Assembly (NCBI RefSeq): GCF_011808225.1
Contig: NZ_SOYS01000010.1
Coordinates: forward strand, 62,001-126,000
Reading direction: 5' to 3'
Source: Cedecea colo
GTDB taxonomy: Bacteria > Pseudomonadota > Gammaproteobacteria > Enterobacterales > Enterobacteriaceae
DNA: 64,000 nucleotides
Position numbers and translations under genes: made by a program. Every line of letters starts with the position of its first letter. Within the stretch, counting starts at the first letter, position 1. Below, one piece after another: positions 1-9,399 of this stretch. The notes under the pieces are model-generated. The model had not been told where the DNA came from and made no database searches. It saw only the letters and a program-made list of their open reading frames with translations.

Positions 1-1793
1 TCCACGCCGTAACGAGCCGAAGCCTCGGCTTCATCCAGACGTGACCAGGCCCACAGCAGCTGCGCGCGAATACGTAACAGGAATTCGTGCAGCGGCAACT
101 GTTCAAGATGCTGCTCGCGAATCAGGACGAAGGCTTTTTCCTGCATCTCCCATGCGGCCTGCAGGAAGCCCTGGGCCAGCAGAATTTCGCTTTGCTGGAT
201 AAGGCTCCACAGCGCGTAATGCCACACGTCGTGGCGGCGCGACATCTGCTCGGTTTGCTGCATCACCGACAGGGATTTCGTCAGATCGCCTTTGCAGTGC
301 AGCACTTCGCCGTGGACGGAGGTGGCAACGATTCGGCTGTAGTAGTTTGCCAGCGGCAGCATATCGAGCGCGATCATCGCCAGCCTTTCAGCCTCGACCG
401 GATCGCCGTCATTAATGGCGACCTGAGCGCGCAGGGCGTTGAATTCGCCGTGCAGCGTATCGTCCATTTCCAGATTCATTTCCTGCTCGGCCCGCGCCAG
501 CAGCAGGTTAACTTCACTGTAGCGGTGCTGGCTTTGCATCAGCCAGGCCTGCAATAGCACCAGCTTCGGATTCTCCAGCAGGCTTTCCCACGGCAGCGCT
601 TTCAGCGACTCTTCCAGCAGGGTCAGCTCGCTGTGGTTAAACAGCGCCCAGGCATGATGCAGCAGAATATCGCGCAGCATGCTGGCGTCGCCCGCGGCTA
701 ACGCGTGATGAATGGCTTCGCTCGGGAAACCCTGCGCCATCCAGCTTTCGGCGGCGGCACGGTGGATATCCGGCAGTTCAGCGGCAAGCTCCCACTGACA
801 GCGCTGGCGCAGGAAGCTGCCAAACAGCGGATGGAAACAGAACCATTCGCCGGAGTCGTCCATGCGCTGCATGAAAAGCCCCTGACGCTCGGTCTCTTCC
901 AGGCGCATCTGGCCGTTTTCTTCACCGGTGATGCGGACAATCAGGGCATCGTTCATCGAGCGCAGAATTGAGCTGCGCAGCAGGAAGTTACGCGTATCCG
1001 CATCCACGTTATCGAGCACTTCATCCACCAGATAGTCAGAAAGGTGGCTGGCGTTGATACCGGAAAGGCGCCGTGCGGAGTGATGCGCCGAGGAGTTATT
1101 TTGACGTGCGGAAAGCGCGATGAGCTGCAATGCGGTAGCCCAGCCGGCGACGTCGTCACACAGGCGGCTACTGTCGGCTGGCTCAATCGGCGTGTTCAGA
1201 CGGCAGTCAAAGAACTGTTTCGCTTCCTGGTGGGTAAAGGCAAGCTGCTGGCTGCCAATTTCCAGAAGCTGATCGCGCACGCGCAGGTTGGCAATACCAA
1301 GCTGCGGCAGGTTGCGCGATAACACCACCAGCGTCAGGTTTTCTGGCTGATGGCGAATAAAAAAGCGCATCGCTTCGTGAATAACCGGGTTATTGATCAA
1401 GTGGTAATCATCAATCACGAGGAATAGCGGGCGATGCCATTCCGCCAGCTCAATAAACAGCTGCGCAAACAGCGATGAGAGGCTCGCATACTGGCGCTTT
1501 TGCGCCATTACTTCACTGCTGACACAATGGCCGCCGGTTGCCTGTTGAATGGCGGTAACCAGATAACTGGCAAAGCGTTCTTGTTGGTTATCGCCCTCAT
1601 CAAGGGAATACCAGCCTAACTCATTTTTCCCTGCTGCCCACTGGGAGACCAGTGTGGTTTTGCCATAGCCTGCGGGACTGGTTATCAACGCCAGACGATA
1701 ATTTGCGGCGGTTGACAACTTCATCAACAGGCGGTCGCGAACCACGGTATTTTCCAGACGCACCGGGCGACTCAATTTGGATGGGATCAACAT
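1..1793 (-). CDS. malT: MalT, ATP- and maltotriose-dependent activator of the maltose regulon (C-terminus beyond left edge)
   Basis: Transcriptional activator that binds maltotriose and ATP and switches on malPQ and the other mal operons. The reverse-strand frame is open from the start codon at 1793 to position 1, giving about 597 of the roughly 901 residues of the family. The N-terminus reads [13 protein letters not shown] and is followed by a P-loop of the type SPAGYGKT near residue 40, typical of the STAND ATPase module. The winged or LuxR-type DNA-binding domain would lie beyond the left edge. The gene is divergent from malP. A CRP-like site at 1925-1940 fits the known cAMP control of malT. 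No internal stop was found at the places I translated. Identity is secure; completeness at the C-terminus cannot be judged. Confidence 0.95.
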   Translation of the reverse strand, partial: MLIPSKLSRPVRLENTVVRDRLLMKLSTAANYRLALITSPAGYGKTTLVSQWAAGKNELGWYSLDEGDNQQERFASYLVTAIQQATGGHCVSSEVMAQKRQYASLSSLFAQLFIELAEWHRPLFLVIDDYHLINNPVIHEAMRFFIRHQPENLTLVVLSRNLPQLGIANLRVRDQLLEIGSQQLAFTHQEAKQFFDCRLNTPIEPADSSRLCDDVAGWATALQLIALSARQNNSSAHHSARRLSGINASHLSDYLVDEVLDNVDADTRNFLLRSSILRSMNDALIVRITGEENGQMRLEETERQGLFMQRMDDSGEWFCFHPLFGSFLRQRCQWELAAELPDIHRAAAESWMAQGFPSEAIHHALAAGDASMLRDILLHHAWALFNHSELTLLEESLKALPWESLLENPKLVLLQAWLMQSQHRYSEVNLLLARAEQEMNLEMDDTLHGEFNALRAQVAINDGDPVEAERLAMIALDMLPLANYYSRIVATSVHGEVLHCKGDLTKSLSVMQQTEQMSRRHDVWHYALWSLIQQSEILLAQGFLQAAWEMQEKAFVLIREQHLEQLPLHEFLLRIRAQLLWAWSRLDEAEASARYGV

Positions 1794-1924
1794 AGTGTCA
1801 CTTCACTGTGTGTATAAATTTTATACAGAAATGAATTTTTTTACGCTTCGTAATTAATGCTTACTGTTAAGGTCGGCCAGATTCGATCTTATTGCAAGAT
1901 TGTTGAACTTTCCGAGGGTGTTAA

Positions 1925-1940
1925 GTTGCACCTTGTCACA
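1925..1940 (-). promoter_or_regulatory. CRP site of the malT promoter
   Basis: On the reverse strand this reads TGTGACAAGGTGCAAC: a perfect TGTGA half site followed after six bases by a degenerate half site. The layout resembles the CRP site of E. coli malT. It lies about 130 bp upstream of the malT start codon. Confidence 0.6.
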
Positions 1941-2142
1941 GTTCCATAGTTTTATCGCATGGGTTTCTAATTAATCATACATTTTTCATGAAGTTTAATT
2001 GCTCGTTTTCCGCGCCTGGCCTGAAAAGAAAACGGTTACAGACGGCGGGTAAATGCGAACGTAACGGCTTCTATATTGTCCAAATTCTGGTGAGATTTTG
2101 CCTCTGCTGGCCGAAAGTTAAGTGGCCACGATCACACTTTTA

Positions 2143-2188
2143 GCTCATCCCCAACGCTCATCCTGGCCTTTTCCCCCACAGGATGAGG
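2143..2188. promoter_or_regulatory. MalT boxes of the malPQ promoter
   Basis: Three matches to the MalT box GGGGATGAGG are seen: GCTCATCCCC at 2143-2152 (reverse orientation, 9 of 10), GCTCATCCTG at 2156-2165 (reverse, weaker) and CAGGATGAGG at 2179-2188 (forward, 8 of 10). The arrangement of a forward box nearest the gene and inverted boxes upstream resembles malPp of E. coli. The rest of the 461 bp malT-malP gap shows only the malT CRP site and AT-rich DNA. Confidence 0.7.
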
Positions 2189-2254
2189 AATAAGCCCAAG
2201 CCGCCCGGCACACTAACGGGCAATGCATTTAGCACATCAAAGGATCGATTCCCA

Positions 2255-4657
2255 ATGTCACAGCCGAGCTTCAAAAAAGAACAATTTCAGGCTGCGCTGA
2301 CCCGTCAGTGGCAGCGTTATGGCCTCCAGGCCGCCAGCGAAATGACCCAGCACCAGTGGTGGCATGCCGTAAGCGGCGCGCTGGCGGAACTGTTGGCAGC
2401 GCAGCCGGTCGCCAGACCAAAAGCGAAGCAGCGCCACGTTAACTACATCTCGATGGAGTTTCTGATTGGCCGCCTGACCGGCAACAACCTGCTGAACCTC
2501 GGCTGGTATCAGGACGTGGCGAATGAGCTGCAAGCGTTTGATATCAACCTGACCGATCTGCTTGAAGAAGAGACTGACCCGGCGCTGGGCAACGGCGGCC
2601 TGGGACGTCTGGCGGCGTGCTTCCTGGATTCTATGGCGACAGTGGGCCAGTCGGCGATTGGCTATGGCCTGAATTATCAGTACGGTCTGTTCCGCCAGTC
2701 CTTCAAAGACGGCCAGCAGATGGAAGCGCCGGACGACTGGCAGCGCGGTAGCTACCCGTGGTTCCAGCATAACGCCGCGCTTGATGTGCAGGTTGGCGTG
2801 GGCGGCAAGGTTATCAAAGAAGGCAAGAATAGCCGCTGGGAACCGGCGTTTATCTTCCAGGGCGAAGCGTGGGATCTGCCGGTGCTTGGCTACCGTAACG
2901 GCGTCGCCCAGCCGCTGCGCCTGTGGCAGGCGAAACATGCTCATCCGTTCGACCTCACCAAATTTAACGATGGCGATTTCCTGAAAGCAGAACAACAGGG
3001 AATCGACGCGGAAAAACTGACCAAAGTTCTCTACCCGAACGATAACCACTTAAACGGCAAAAAGCTGCGCCTGATGCAGCAGTACTTCCAGTGCGCCTGT
3101 TCGGTGGCGGATATTTTACGACGTCATCACCTGGCGGGCCGCAAACTTGCCGAGCTTGCTGATTACGAAGTGATTCAGCTTAACGACACTCACCCGACTA
3201 TCGCCATTCCTGAATTACTGCGCGTGCTGATTGATGAGCACCAGCTAAGCTGGGACGACGCCTGGGCCATCACCAGCAAAACCTTCGCCTACACCAACCA
3301 CACCCTGATGCCGGAAGCGCTGGAGTGCTGGGACGAAAAACTGGTGAAAGCGCTGCTGCCGCGCCATATGCAAATCATCAACGAGATTAACGCTCGCTTT
3401 AAAAAGCTGGTCGATAAAACCTGGCCGGGTGACGAAGCGGTATGGGCAAAACTGGCGGTGGTGTACGACAAACAGGTGCGCATGGCAAACATGTGCGTGG
3501 TGAGCGGTTTTGCGGTAAACGGCGTTGCTGCGCTGCACTCCGATCTGGTGGTAAAAGATCTGTTCCCGGAATACCACCAGCTATGGCCGAACAAATTCCA
3601 TAACGTTACCAACGGCATCACGCCGCGCCGCTGGATCAAGCAGTGTAACCCGGCGCTTTCCGCCCTCATCGATAAGAAGTTAAAGAAAGAGTGGGCCAAC
3701 GATCTGGACGTGCTGGAAGGGCTGGAAAAATACGCTGACGACGCGAAATTCCGTCAAGAATATCGTGATATCAAGTACCAGAATAAAGTGAAGCTGGCGG
3801 CGTTTGTGAAAGCGCGTACCGGCATCATTATCAGCCCTGATGCGCTGTTCGACGTGCAGATAAAACGCCTGCATGAATATAAACGTCAGCATCTGAATCT
3901 GCTGCATATCCTGGCGCAATATAAAGAGATCCGCGAAAACCCTGAGGCCGACCGCGTGCCGCGTGTGTATCTGTTTGGTGCGAAGGCGGCGCCGGGTTAT
4001 TACCTGGCGAAAAACATTATTTTTGCCATCAACAAAGTAGCGCAGGCGATTAATAACGATCCGGTCGTTGGCGACCAGTTGAAAGTCGTATTCCTGCCGG
4101 ATTACTGCGTTTCCGCAGCGGAAATCATGATCCCTGCGGCGGATATCTCCGAGCAAATCTCCACCGCGGGCAAAGAAGCCTCCGGCACCGGCAACATGAA
4201 GCTGGCTCTGAACGGCGCGCTGACCGTGGGCACGCTGGACGGCGCAAACGTCGAAATCGCCGAGAAAGTGGGTGACGAGAACATCTTTATCTTTGGACAT
4301 ACCGTGGAAGAAGTGAAAGCCCTGAAAGCCAAAGGCTACGACCCGGTGAAATGGCGTAAGAAAGATAAAGCGCTTGATGCGGTACTGAAGGAGCTGGAGA
4401 AAGGCGTTTACACCGATGGCGATAAACACGCCTTCGATCAGATGCTGCATAGCATCGGTAAACAAGGCGGCGACCCGTATTTAGTAATGGCTGACTTCAC
4501 GGCTTACGCTGCTGCACAAAAGCAGGCTGATGCGCTGTACCTCGACCAGGAAGCCTGGACTCGCGCTGCTATTCTGAACACCGCGCGCTGCGGCATGTTC
4601 AGCTCGGATCGCTCGATTCGTGATTATCAGCAACGCATCTGGCAGGCTAAACGCTAA
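2255..4657 (+). CDS. malP: MalP, maltodextrin phosphorylase
   Basis: Cytoplasmic glycosyltransferase family 35 enzyme that cleaves maltodextrins with phosphate to give glucose-1-phosphate. The start at 2255 ([11 protein letters not shown]) gives 800 residues against 797 in E. coli; an in-frame ATG at 2183 lies inside a MalT box and is rejected. The pyridoxal phosphate signature [14 protein letters not shown] is present, with the Schiff-base lysine at residue 649. The C-terminus [13 protein letters not shown] is typical. It is followed after 9 bp by malQ, so the two form an operon under MalT. Confidence 0.98.
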   Translation: MSQPSFKKEQFQAALTRQWQRYGLQAASEMTQHQWWHAVSGALAELLAAQPVARPKAKQRHVNYISMEFLIGRLTGNNLLNLGWYQDVANELQAFDINLTDLLEEETDPALGNGGLGRLAACFLDSMATVGQSAIGYGLNYQYGLFRQSFKDGQQMEAPDDWQRGSYPWFQHNAALDVQVGVGGKVIKEGKNSRWEPAFIFQGEAWDLPVLGYRNGVAQPLRLWQAKHAHPFDLTKFNDGDFLKAEQQGIDAEKLTKVLYPNDNHLNGKKLRLMQQYFQCACSVADILRRHHLAGRKLAELADYEVIQLNDTHPTIAIPELLRVLIDEHQLSWDDAWAITSKTFAYTNHTLMPEALECWDEKLVKALLPRHMQIINEINARFKKLVDKTWPGDEAVWAKLAVVYDKQVRMANMCVVSGFAVNGVAALHSDLVVKDLFPEYHQLWPNKFHNVTNGITPRRWIKQCNPALSALIDKKLKKEWANDLDVLEGLEKYADDAKFRQEYRDIKYQNKVKLAAFVKARTGIIISPDALFDVQIKRLHEYKRQHLNLLHILAQYKEIRENPEADRVPRVYLFGAKAAPGYYLAKNIIFAINKVAQAINNDPVVGDQLKVVFLPDYCVSAAEIMIPAADISEQISTAGKEASGTGNMKLALNGALTVGTLDGANVEIAEKVGDENIFIFGHTVEEVKALKAKGYDPVKWRKKDKALDAVLKELEKGVYTDGDKHAFDQMLHSIGKQGGDPYLVMADFTAYAAAQKQADALYLDQEAWTRAAILNTARCGMFSSDRSIRDYQQRIWQAKR

Positions 4658-4666
4658 GGGAAGGAC

Positions 4667-6748
4667 ATGGAAAGCAAACGCCTTGATAACGCCGCGCTGG
4701 CGGCAGGAATTGCAGCTAATTACATTAACGCGCACGGTTTGCCGCAGGCCATTCCGGCGGATACCAAGCTGCGCTTGCTGGAAGCCATGAGCCGCACCGC
4801 TACTCCTCAAAAGGTGGCGGTCACTCCCGTGCCAAACGTGCAGGTATTTACCGCCGGAACGAAGATGGCGCTGCCGCTGGAGGGTCACGGTGAATTTACG
4901 TGGCAGCTGGCAACGGAGGCAGGTAAAACGCATCGCGGACACGCACTGGCAGGAAGCAAGCTGGCATTGCCCGCCCGACTGCCGGAAGGCTACCACGAAC
5001 TTACCGTCAGCCAGAACGAACGCTCCTGGCAGTGCCGCGTGATTGTCGCGCCGAAGCGCTGCTATGAGCCCGATGCGCTGTTGCAGGACAAGAAGCTGTG
5101 GGGTGCCTGCGTGCAGCTTTACACTTTGCGTTCCGCGCATAACTGGGGCATCGGCGACTTTGGCGATTTACAGCGTATGCTGGTGGACGTTGCGAAGCGC
5201 GGCGGTTCGTTTATCGGCCTGAACCCGATCCATGCGCTCTATCCGGCAAACCCGGAGAGCGCAAGCCCGTACAGTCCCTCTTCGCGCCGCTGGCTGAACG
5301 TTATCTATATCGACGTTAATGCCGTAGATGATTTTCTCTTAAGCGATGAAGCCCAGACATGGTGGAAGATGCCGGCCACGCAGCAGTCGCTGAAAGCCGT
5401 GCGTGATGCCCGGTGGGTCGATTATGCCACCGTCACCGCGCTGAAAATGGCGGCGCTACGCATGGCGTGGAAACAGTTCTCAAAACGTACCGCGCGCGAT
5501 GAGCAGGTTCAGGCGTTCCAGACGTTTGTGGCAAACGGCGGCGATAGCCTCTATTTCCAGGCGGCCTTTGATGCGCTGCACGCTTATCAGGTTAAAGAAG
5601 ATGAAATGCGCTGGGGCTGGCCGGTATGGCCGGAAGGTTTCCGCGACGCGCATACTCCGGAAGTAAAAGCTTTCTGCAGCAAGTACAGCGACGAAGTTAA
5701 CTTCTTCCTGTGGCTACAGTACCTGGCCCACACCCAGTTTGAAGCGTGCTGGCAAACCTGTCGGGGCTTCAAAATGCCTATCGGCCTGTACCGCGATTTG
5801 GCGGTTGGCGTGGCGGAAGGCGGGTCGGAAACCTGGTGCGATCGTGAACTGTACTGCCTGAAAGCGTCGGTTGGCGCGCCGCCGGATATTCTTGGTCCTC
5901 TCGGCCAGAACTGGGGCCTGCCGCCAATGGATCCGCACGTTATTACCGCGCGGGCCTATGAGCCTTACATTGAGATGTTACGCGCCAATATGACTAACTG
6001 CGGCGCGCTGCGTATCGACCATGTTATGTCGATGCTGCGTCTGTGGTGGATCCCATACGGTGAAACGGCGGATAAAGGCGCGTATGTGCATTATCCGGTG
6101 GACGATCTGCTGTCGATCCTGGCGCTGGAAAGCAAGCGTCATAATTGCATGGTGATCGGTGAAGATCTGGGTACGGTGCCGGTTGAAATCGTAGCCAGGC
6201 TGCGCGACAGCGGCGTTTATTCCTACAAAGTGCTCTATTTCGAACACGACAACGAAAAGCAGTTCCGCGCGCCCAAAGCGTGGCCGAAGCAGTCGATGGC
6301 CGTGGCTACCACTCACGATCTGCCTACGTTACGCGGCTACTGGGAAAGCGGTGATTTAACGCTGGGTAAAACGCTGGGGCTGTATCCTGACGAAAAGGTA
6401 CTGACCGGGCTGTATCTGGATCGCGAACGCGCCAAACAGGGCCTGCTGGATGGTTTGCATGAATATGGCTGTTTGCCAAAACGGGCAGGGCACAAAGCCT
6501 CACTGATGGCGATGACGGCCACGCTTAACCGCGGTATGCAGCGTTATATCGCCGACAGCAACAGCGCGCTGCTGGGCCTGCAACCGGAAGACTGGCTGGG
6601 CATGGCGGAGCCGGTGAATATTCCGGGTACCAGCTACCAGTATAAAAACTGGCGTCGCAAGCTATCCACTTCGCTTGAGGATATGTTTGCCGACGAGAGC
6701 GTGAATAAGCTGCTGAAGGATTTGGATAAGCGGCGTAAGAAACGCTAA
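4667..6748 (+). CDS. malQ: MalQ, 4-alpha-glucanotransferase (amylomaltase)
   Basis: Glycoside hydrolase family 77 enzyme that disproportionates maltose and maltodextrins, feeding MalP. It has 693 residues, the usual length. The catalytic triad is visible: nucleophile Asp451 in LRIDHVMSM, acid/base Glu499 in GEDLGTVP and Asp551 in TTHDLPTL. It is the second gene of malPQ. In E. coli gntT lies just downstream; here nfuA follows directly on the opposite strand after a shared hairpin. Confidence 0.98.
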   Translation: MESKRLDNAALAAGIAANYINAHGLPQAIPADTKLRLLEAMSRTATPQKVAVTPVPNVQVFTAGTKMALPLEGHGEFTWQLATEAGKTHRGHALAGSKLALPARLPEGYHELTVSQNERSWQCRVIVAPKRCYEPDALLQDKKLWGACVQLYTLRSAHNWGIGDFGDLQRMLVDVAKRGGSFIGLNPIHALYPANPESASPYSPSSRRWLNVIYIDVNAVDDFLLSDEAQTWWKMPATQQSLKAVRDARWVDYATVTALKMAALRMAWKQFSKRTARDEQVQAFQTFVANGGDSLYFQAAFDALHAYQVKEDEMRWGWPVWPEGFRDAHTPEVKAFCSKYSDEVNFFLWLQYLAHTQFEACWQTCRGFKMPIGLYRDLAVGVAEGGSETWCDRELYCLKASVGAPPDILGPLGQNWGLPPMDPHVITARAYEPYIEMLRANMTNCGALRIDHVMSMLRLWWIPYGETADKGAYVHYPVDDLLSILALESKRHNCMVIGEDLGTVPVEIVARLRDSGVYSYKVLYFEHDNEKQFRAPKAWPKQSMAVATTHDLPTLRGYWESGDLTLGKTLGLYPDEKVLTGLYLDRERAKQGLLDGLHEYGCLPKRAGHKASLMAMTATLNRGMQRYIADSNSALLGLQPEDWLGMAEPVNIPGTSYQYKNWRRKLSTSLEDMFADESVNKLLKDLDKRRKKR

Positions 6749-6754
6749 AAAAGC

Positions 6755-6777
6755 TTCCCCCCGCCTGGCGGGGGGAA
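6755..6777 (-). terminator. Hairpin between malQ and nfuA
   Basis: A GC-rich inverted repeat (CCCCCC, GCCTGGC core, GGGGGG) lies between the two convergent genes. On the reverse strand it is followed by AAGCTTTTTTAG, so it acts best as the terminator of nfuA. On the forward strand there is no T run. Confidence 0.75.
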
Positions 6778-6783
6778 TGCGAA

Positions 6784-7359
6784 TTAGTAGTAAGAGTGCT
6801 CGCCGCGCTGGTGTTCGGTCAGATCGCGAACGCCTTTCAGCTCCGGGAACTCAGCCAGCAGCTGTTTCTCAATACCTTCTTTCAGGGTCACATCGACCAT
6901 TGAACAGCCGTTACAACCGCCGCCGAACTGCAGAATAGCCAGTCCGTCATCGGTAATTTCCATCAGCGTAACGCGGCCGCCGTGGCCTGCCAGCTGCGGG
7001 TTAACGGTTGCCTGCAGCATGTATTCCACGCGCTCCATCAGCGGGGCATCGTCGGCAACCTTACGCATTTTGGCGTTAGGGGCTTTCAGCGTTAGCTGAG
7101 AACCGAGCTGGTCGGTAACAAAATCAATTTCTGCGTCTTCAAGGTATGGCGCGCTCAGTTCATCGACATAAGCGGTCAGCTGCTCGAATTTTAACGCCGT
7201 GTCACTTGCTTCAACCGCATCCGGCGGACAATAGGAGACGCCGCACTCCGCATTAGGAGTACCAGGATTGATAACGAAGACGCGGATTTGCGTCCCTTCT
7301 TCCTGACCTGCCAGCAGTTTGGCAAAGTGAGATTGTGCAGTATCGGAAATACGGATCAT
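6784..7359 (-). CDS. nfuA: NfuA, Fe-S cluster carrier protein
   Basis: Holds and transfers 4Fe-4S clusters under iron limitation or oxidative stress, and is also known to rebuild lipoyl synthase clusters. It has 191 residues: an N-terminal degenerate A-type carrier domain and a C-terminal Nfu domain with the cluster-binding pair Cys149 and Cys152 in [14 protein letters not shown]. The start [12 protein letters not shown] matches the family. It was formerly called gntY because of its neighbourhood. Confidence 0.97.
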   Translation of the reverse strand: MIRISDTAQSHFAKLLAGQEEGTQIRVFVINPGTPNAECGVSYCPPDAVEASDTALKFEQLTAYVDELSAPYLEDAEIDFVTDQLGSQLTLKAPNAKMRKVADDAPLMERVEYMLQATVNPQLAGHGGRVTLMEITDDGLAILQFGGGCNGCSMVDVTLKEGIEKQLLAEFPELKGVRDLTEHQRGEHSYY

Positions 7360-7417
7360 AACGATTGCTCAATAGTTGACTATTTTAGTCGGTTATAATA
7401 CGCCCATCATCGAGGGT

Positions 7418-8098
7418 CTACAAGGTTCGACACAGGCACCATACCTGGATAGTCGCCGCGCCCTGCTTTTTTAGCAGCCGCGCAATTTCCGCCACGGTAC
7501 TGCCCGTCGTGACGACATCATCCACAATAACTATATGGCGACCCGCCACCGGGAATTCAATCCTGAATGCCCCTTTGAGATTGCCGCGACGTCGCCTCGC
7601 GCTTAGCTTGTGCTGCGTTGCCGTGGCGCGGATGCGCCTGACTGACGCATGCTGATAAGCGCATTGCAGCCAGCGCGCCAGCGGGGCCGCGAGCAGGGCG
7701 GACTGGTTAAAGCCTCTGCGCCAGGCGCGACGGGAATGTAAGGGTACGCTGACGATCGCCTCGGGTTTTGGGACAGAACCAGCGCGTATCGCAGCAATAA
7801 CTTTTAGCAGTATCAGCCGCGCCAGCGCCGGAGCGAGGGCAGTGGTGGCAGTAAATTTCAGCCGGTGAATGAGGGAATTAAGCGGCGGTTGATAATCGGT
7901 GACAAAAATCAGCTTATCCCACGGCGGTGGATTTTGCAGGCAGCGGCCACACTGCGTCACGCCTCGCGCGGCGGGTAGCCCGCAGCGTTCACAGCAGGAC
8001 GGGCTGGACAAGGCCGCGCTACAGCGTGAACAGATGCCCCATGCCGGACAGGCAAGCGGCAGACGGCATAGCCAACACAGCCCCGGGATTGTTAGCAT
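7418..8098 (-). CDS. gntX: GntX/ComF-type phosphoribosyltransferase-like protein
   Basis: Member of the ComF family, linked to DNA utilisation in other gamma-proteobacteria; its reaction is unproven. The start at 8098 (MLTIPGLCWLCRLP) gives 226 residues, close to E. coli; the longer frame upstream overlaps bioH and is rejected. The N-terminus carries Cys8 and Cys11 and further CxxC pairs that suggest a zinc ribbon. The C-terminal part has a PRPP-binding motif of the form IVIVDDVVTTGST. It is divergent from bioH with only 36 bp between the starts. Confidence 0.93.
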   Translation of the reverse strand: MLTIPGLCWLCRLPLACPAWGICSRCSAALSSPSCCERCGLPAARGVTQCGRCLQNPPPWDKLIFVTDYQPPLNSLIHRLKFTATTALAPALARLILLKVIAAIRAGSVPKPEAIVSVPLHSRRAWRRGFNQSALLAAPLARWLQCAYQHASVRRIRATATQHKLSARRRRGNLKGAFRIEFPVAGRHIVIVDDVVTTGSTVAEIARLLKKQGAATIQVWCLCRTL

Positions 8099-8134
8099 AT
8101 TCGCTCCATACATTTGAAAACGAGACAGTAACCG

Positions 8135-8911
8135 ATGAGCGAACTTTGGTGGCAGACAAAAGGTGAGGGAAAAATCAGTCTTGTGCTGCTGCACGGATGG
8201 GGGCTGAACGCCGAAGTATGGCATTGCATCAGCGCGGAATTAAGCTCGCATTTTCGTTTACACCTGGTCGACCTGCCAGGCTATGGCCGCAGCCAAAGTT
8301 TTGGCGCCTTGACGTTGCCGGAGATGGCCGAAATCGTGCTGGCACAGGCGCCGGAGCAGGCTGTCTTTCTTGGCTGGAGTTTAGGCGGGCTGGTGGCAAG
8401 CCAGATTGCACTGACCCATCCTGAACGCGTACGCGCGTTAGTAACCGTCGCCTCATCACCCTGTTTCACCGCTCAGGGAGACTGGCCGGGAATTAAACCT
8501 GAAGTGCTGGCTGGTTTTCAGCAGCAGTTGAGCGAAGATTTTCAGCGTACCGTTGAGCGCTTCCTTGCTTTGCAAACGCTGGGAACGCAAACCGCTCGTC
8601 AGGACGCCCGTGCGTTAAAAGCGGTGGTGCTTGAGCAGCCGATGCCGGAGGTTGGGGTGCTCAATGGTGGTCTGGAGATCCTGAAAACCGCCGACTTACG
8701 CGAGCAGCTTACGGCGCTGCGGGTGCCTTTGCTGCGTCTGTACGGCTATCTTGACGGCCTGGTGCCTCGCAAAATCGCGGCTTTGCTCGATGAGCGTTAC
8801 CCGCAAAGCGAATCGGTTATTTTCCCAAAAGCTGCCCATGCGCCGTTTATCTCCCATCCTGAAGAATTTTGTTCGGCGTTAGTGAAGCTGAAAAATCTTC
8901 TGGAGGAATAA
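8135..8911 (+). CDS. bioH: BioH, pimeloyl-[acyl-carrier protein] methyl ester esterase
   Basis: Alpha/beta-hydrolase that removes the methyl group from pimeloyl-ACP methyl ester, ending the disguised fatty-acid route to biotin. It has 258 residues (E. coli 256). The nucleophile Ser82 lies in FLGWSLGG, the acid in YGYLDGLVP and the histidine in [10 protein letters not shown]. Its 3' end faces feoC across a repeat element (8986-9125). Confidence 0.97.
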   Translation: MSELWWQTKGEGKISLVLLHGWGLNAEVWHCISAELSSHFRLHLVDLPGYGRSQSFGALTLPEMAEIVLAQAPEQAVFLGWSLGGLVASQIALTHPERVRALVTVASSPCFTAQGDWPGIKPEVLAGFQQQLSEDFQRTVERFLALQTLGTQTARQDARALKAVVLEQPMPEVGVLNGGLEILKTADLREQLTALRVPLLRLYGYLDGLVPRKIAALLDERYPQSESVIFPKAAHAPFISHPEEFCSALVKLKNLLEE

Positions 8912-8966
8912 GAAGGCCTCTGTGGAGATTACGGCAGGCATTTACGGGTAAGTTTTGATAAAAGAG

Positions 8967-8985
8967 AGGCGGAGGAACTCCGCCT
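8967..8985 (+). terminator. Hairpin after bioH, left copy of a duplicated hairpin
   Basis: AGGCGGAGGAACTCCGCCT is an almost perfect inverted repeat 55 bp after the bioH stop. A second version, 16 of 19 bases identical, lies at 9126-9144 on the other side of the dispersed element. The two copies probably derive from one bioH/feoC terminator. Confidence 0.6.
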
Positions 8986-9125
8986 CAGGTTGCTGATAAA
9001 GAAGGAAAAGCGTGGTTTTTCCTTCTTTATGGTTACCAGCCGAAAATCAATGGATTGATTTTCCTTGTTCTTTAAATGGCGGCACACTTTATTTTTGTGA
9101 CGCCGGGAGTTTTGTCACTAGTCTC
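8986..9125 (+). repeat. Dispersed two-hairpin element, copy A
   Basis: About 140 bp. From left to right: end TTGCTGATAAAG; stem II (8998-9028, arms AAAGAAGGAAAA and TTTTCCTTCTTT); stem I (9042-9063, arms GAAAATCAAT and ATTGATTTTC); a third weak stem (GGCGGCACA with TGTGACGCC, 9079-9104); and a tail GAGTTTTGTCACTAGTCT. It is related to copies at 24779-24917, about 35287-35425 and 52708-52844. It is flanked by duplicated hairpins. No coding frame is evident. Confidence 0.85.
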
Positions 9126-9144
9126 AGGCGGAGAAATACCGCCT
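9126..9144 (-). terminator. Hairpin after feoC, right copy of a duplicated hairpin
   Basis: AGGCGGAGAAATACCGCCT lies 6 bp beyond the feoC stop and pairs with itself except at the loop. It is the right-hand partner of 8967-8985 across copy A of the repeat. Confidence 0.6.
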
Positions 9145-9150
9145 TTGTTA

Positions 9151-9390
9151 TTAGCCCGCCAGCGTCCACACTTCGCGGATACATTTCTTTCCTTGCGGAC
9201 AGCTTTTGCAGCTGCCGGTCAGACAGTCGCCTGGGTCTTCCTTCATTCGCATCGCTTTACCCATGGCTTCTAAACGCCCGAGCATGGCGTTTACCAGCGG
9301 AAGCGGGACGGCAAGCCGTTGGCTTATCTGTGCTGCATCCAGGCGGCCCTGCAGCGCCAGTGCGTTACGGACGTCGATTAAGCTCGCCAT
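9151..9390 (-). CDS. feoC: FeoC, ferrous iron transport accessory protein
   Basis: Small winged-helix protein of 79 residues that partners FeoB. A winged-helix core in the first 50 residues is followed by four cysteines in [15 protein letters not shown], which in relatives bind an oxygen-sensitive Fe-S cluster. It is the last gene of feoABC, starting 9 bp after the feoB stop. Its role in protecting FeoB from proteolysis is known from Salmonella and is assumed here. Confidence 0.93.
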   Translation of the reverse strand: MASLIDVRNALALQGRLDAAQISQRLAVPLPLVNAMLGRLEAMGKAMRMKEDPGDCLTGSCKSCPQGKKCIREVWTLAG

Positions 9391-9399
9391 GATTTCTCC

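Noticed and set aside
1-1793. Possible frameshift in malT because no long complete frame is evident on the reverse strand
   Set aside because: The reverse frame runs open from 1793 to the window edge and matches MalT at both ends and in the middle; it only lacks its stop because of the left edge.
2258-3049. Long reverse-strand frame of 263 codons inside malP
   Set aside because: It lies wholly antisense to malP, and its translation has no domain I recognise; such shadows are common in high-GC third-position coding DNA.
8986-9125. Assignment of the two-hairpin element to ERIC or REP
   Set aside because: The length, stems and ends do not match the ERIC core or REP head sequences, and the flanking hairpin duplication is not a feature of either.
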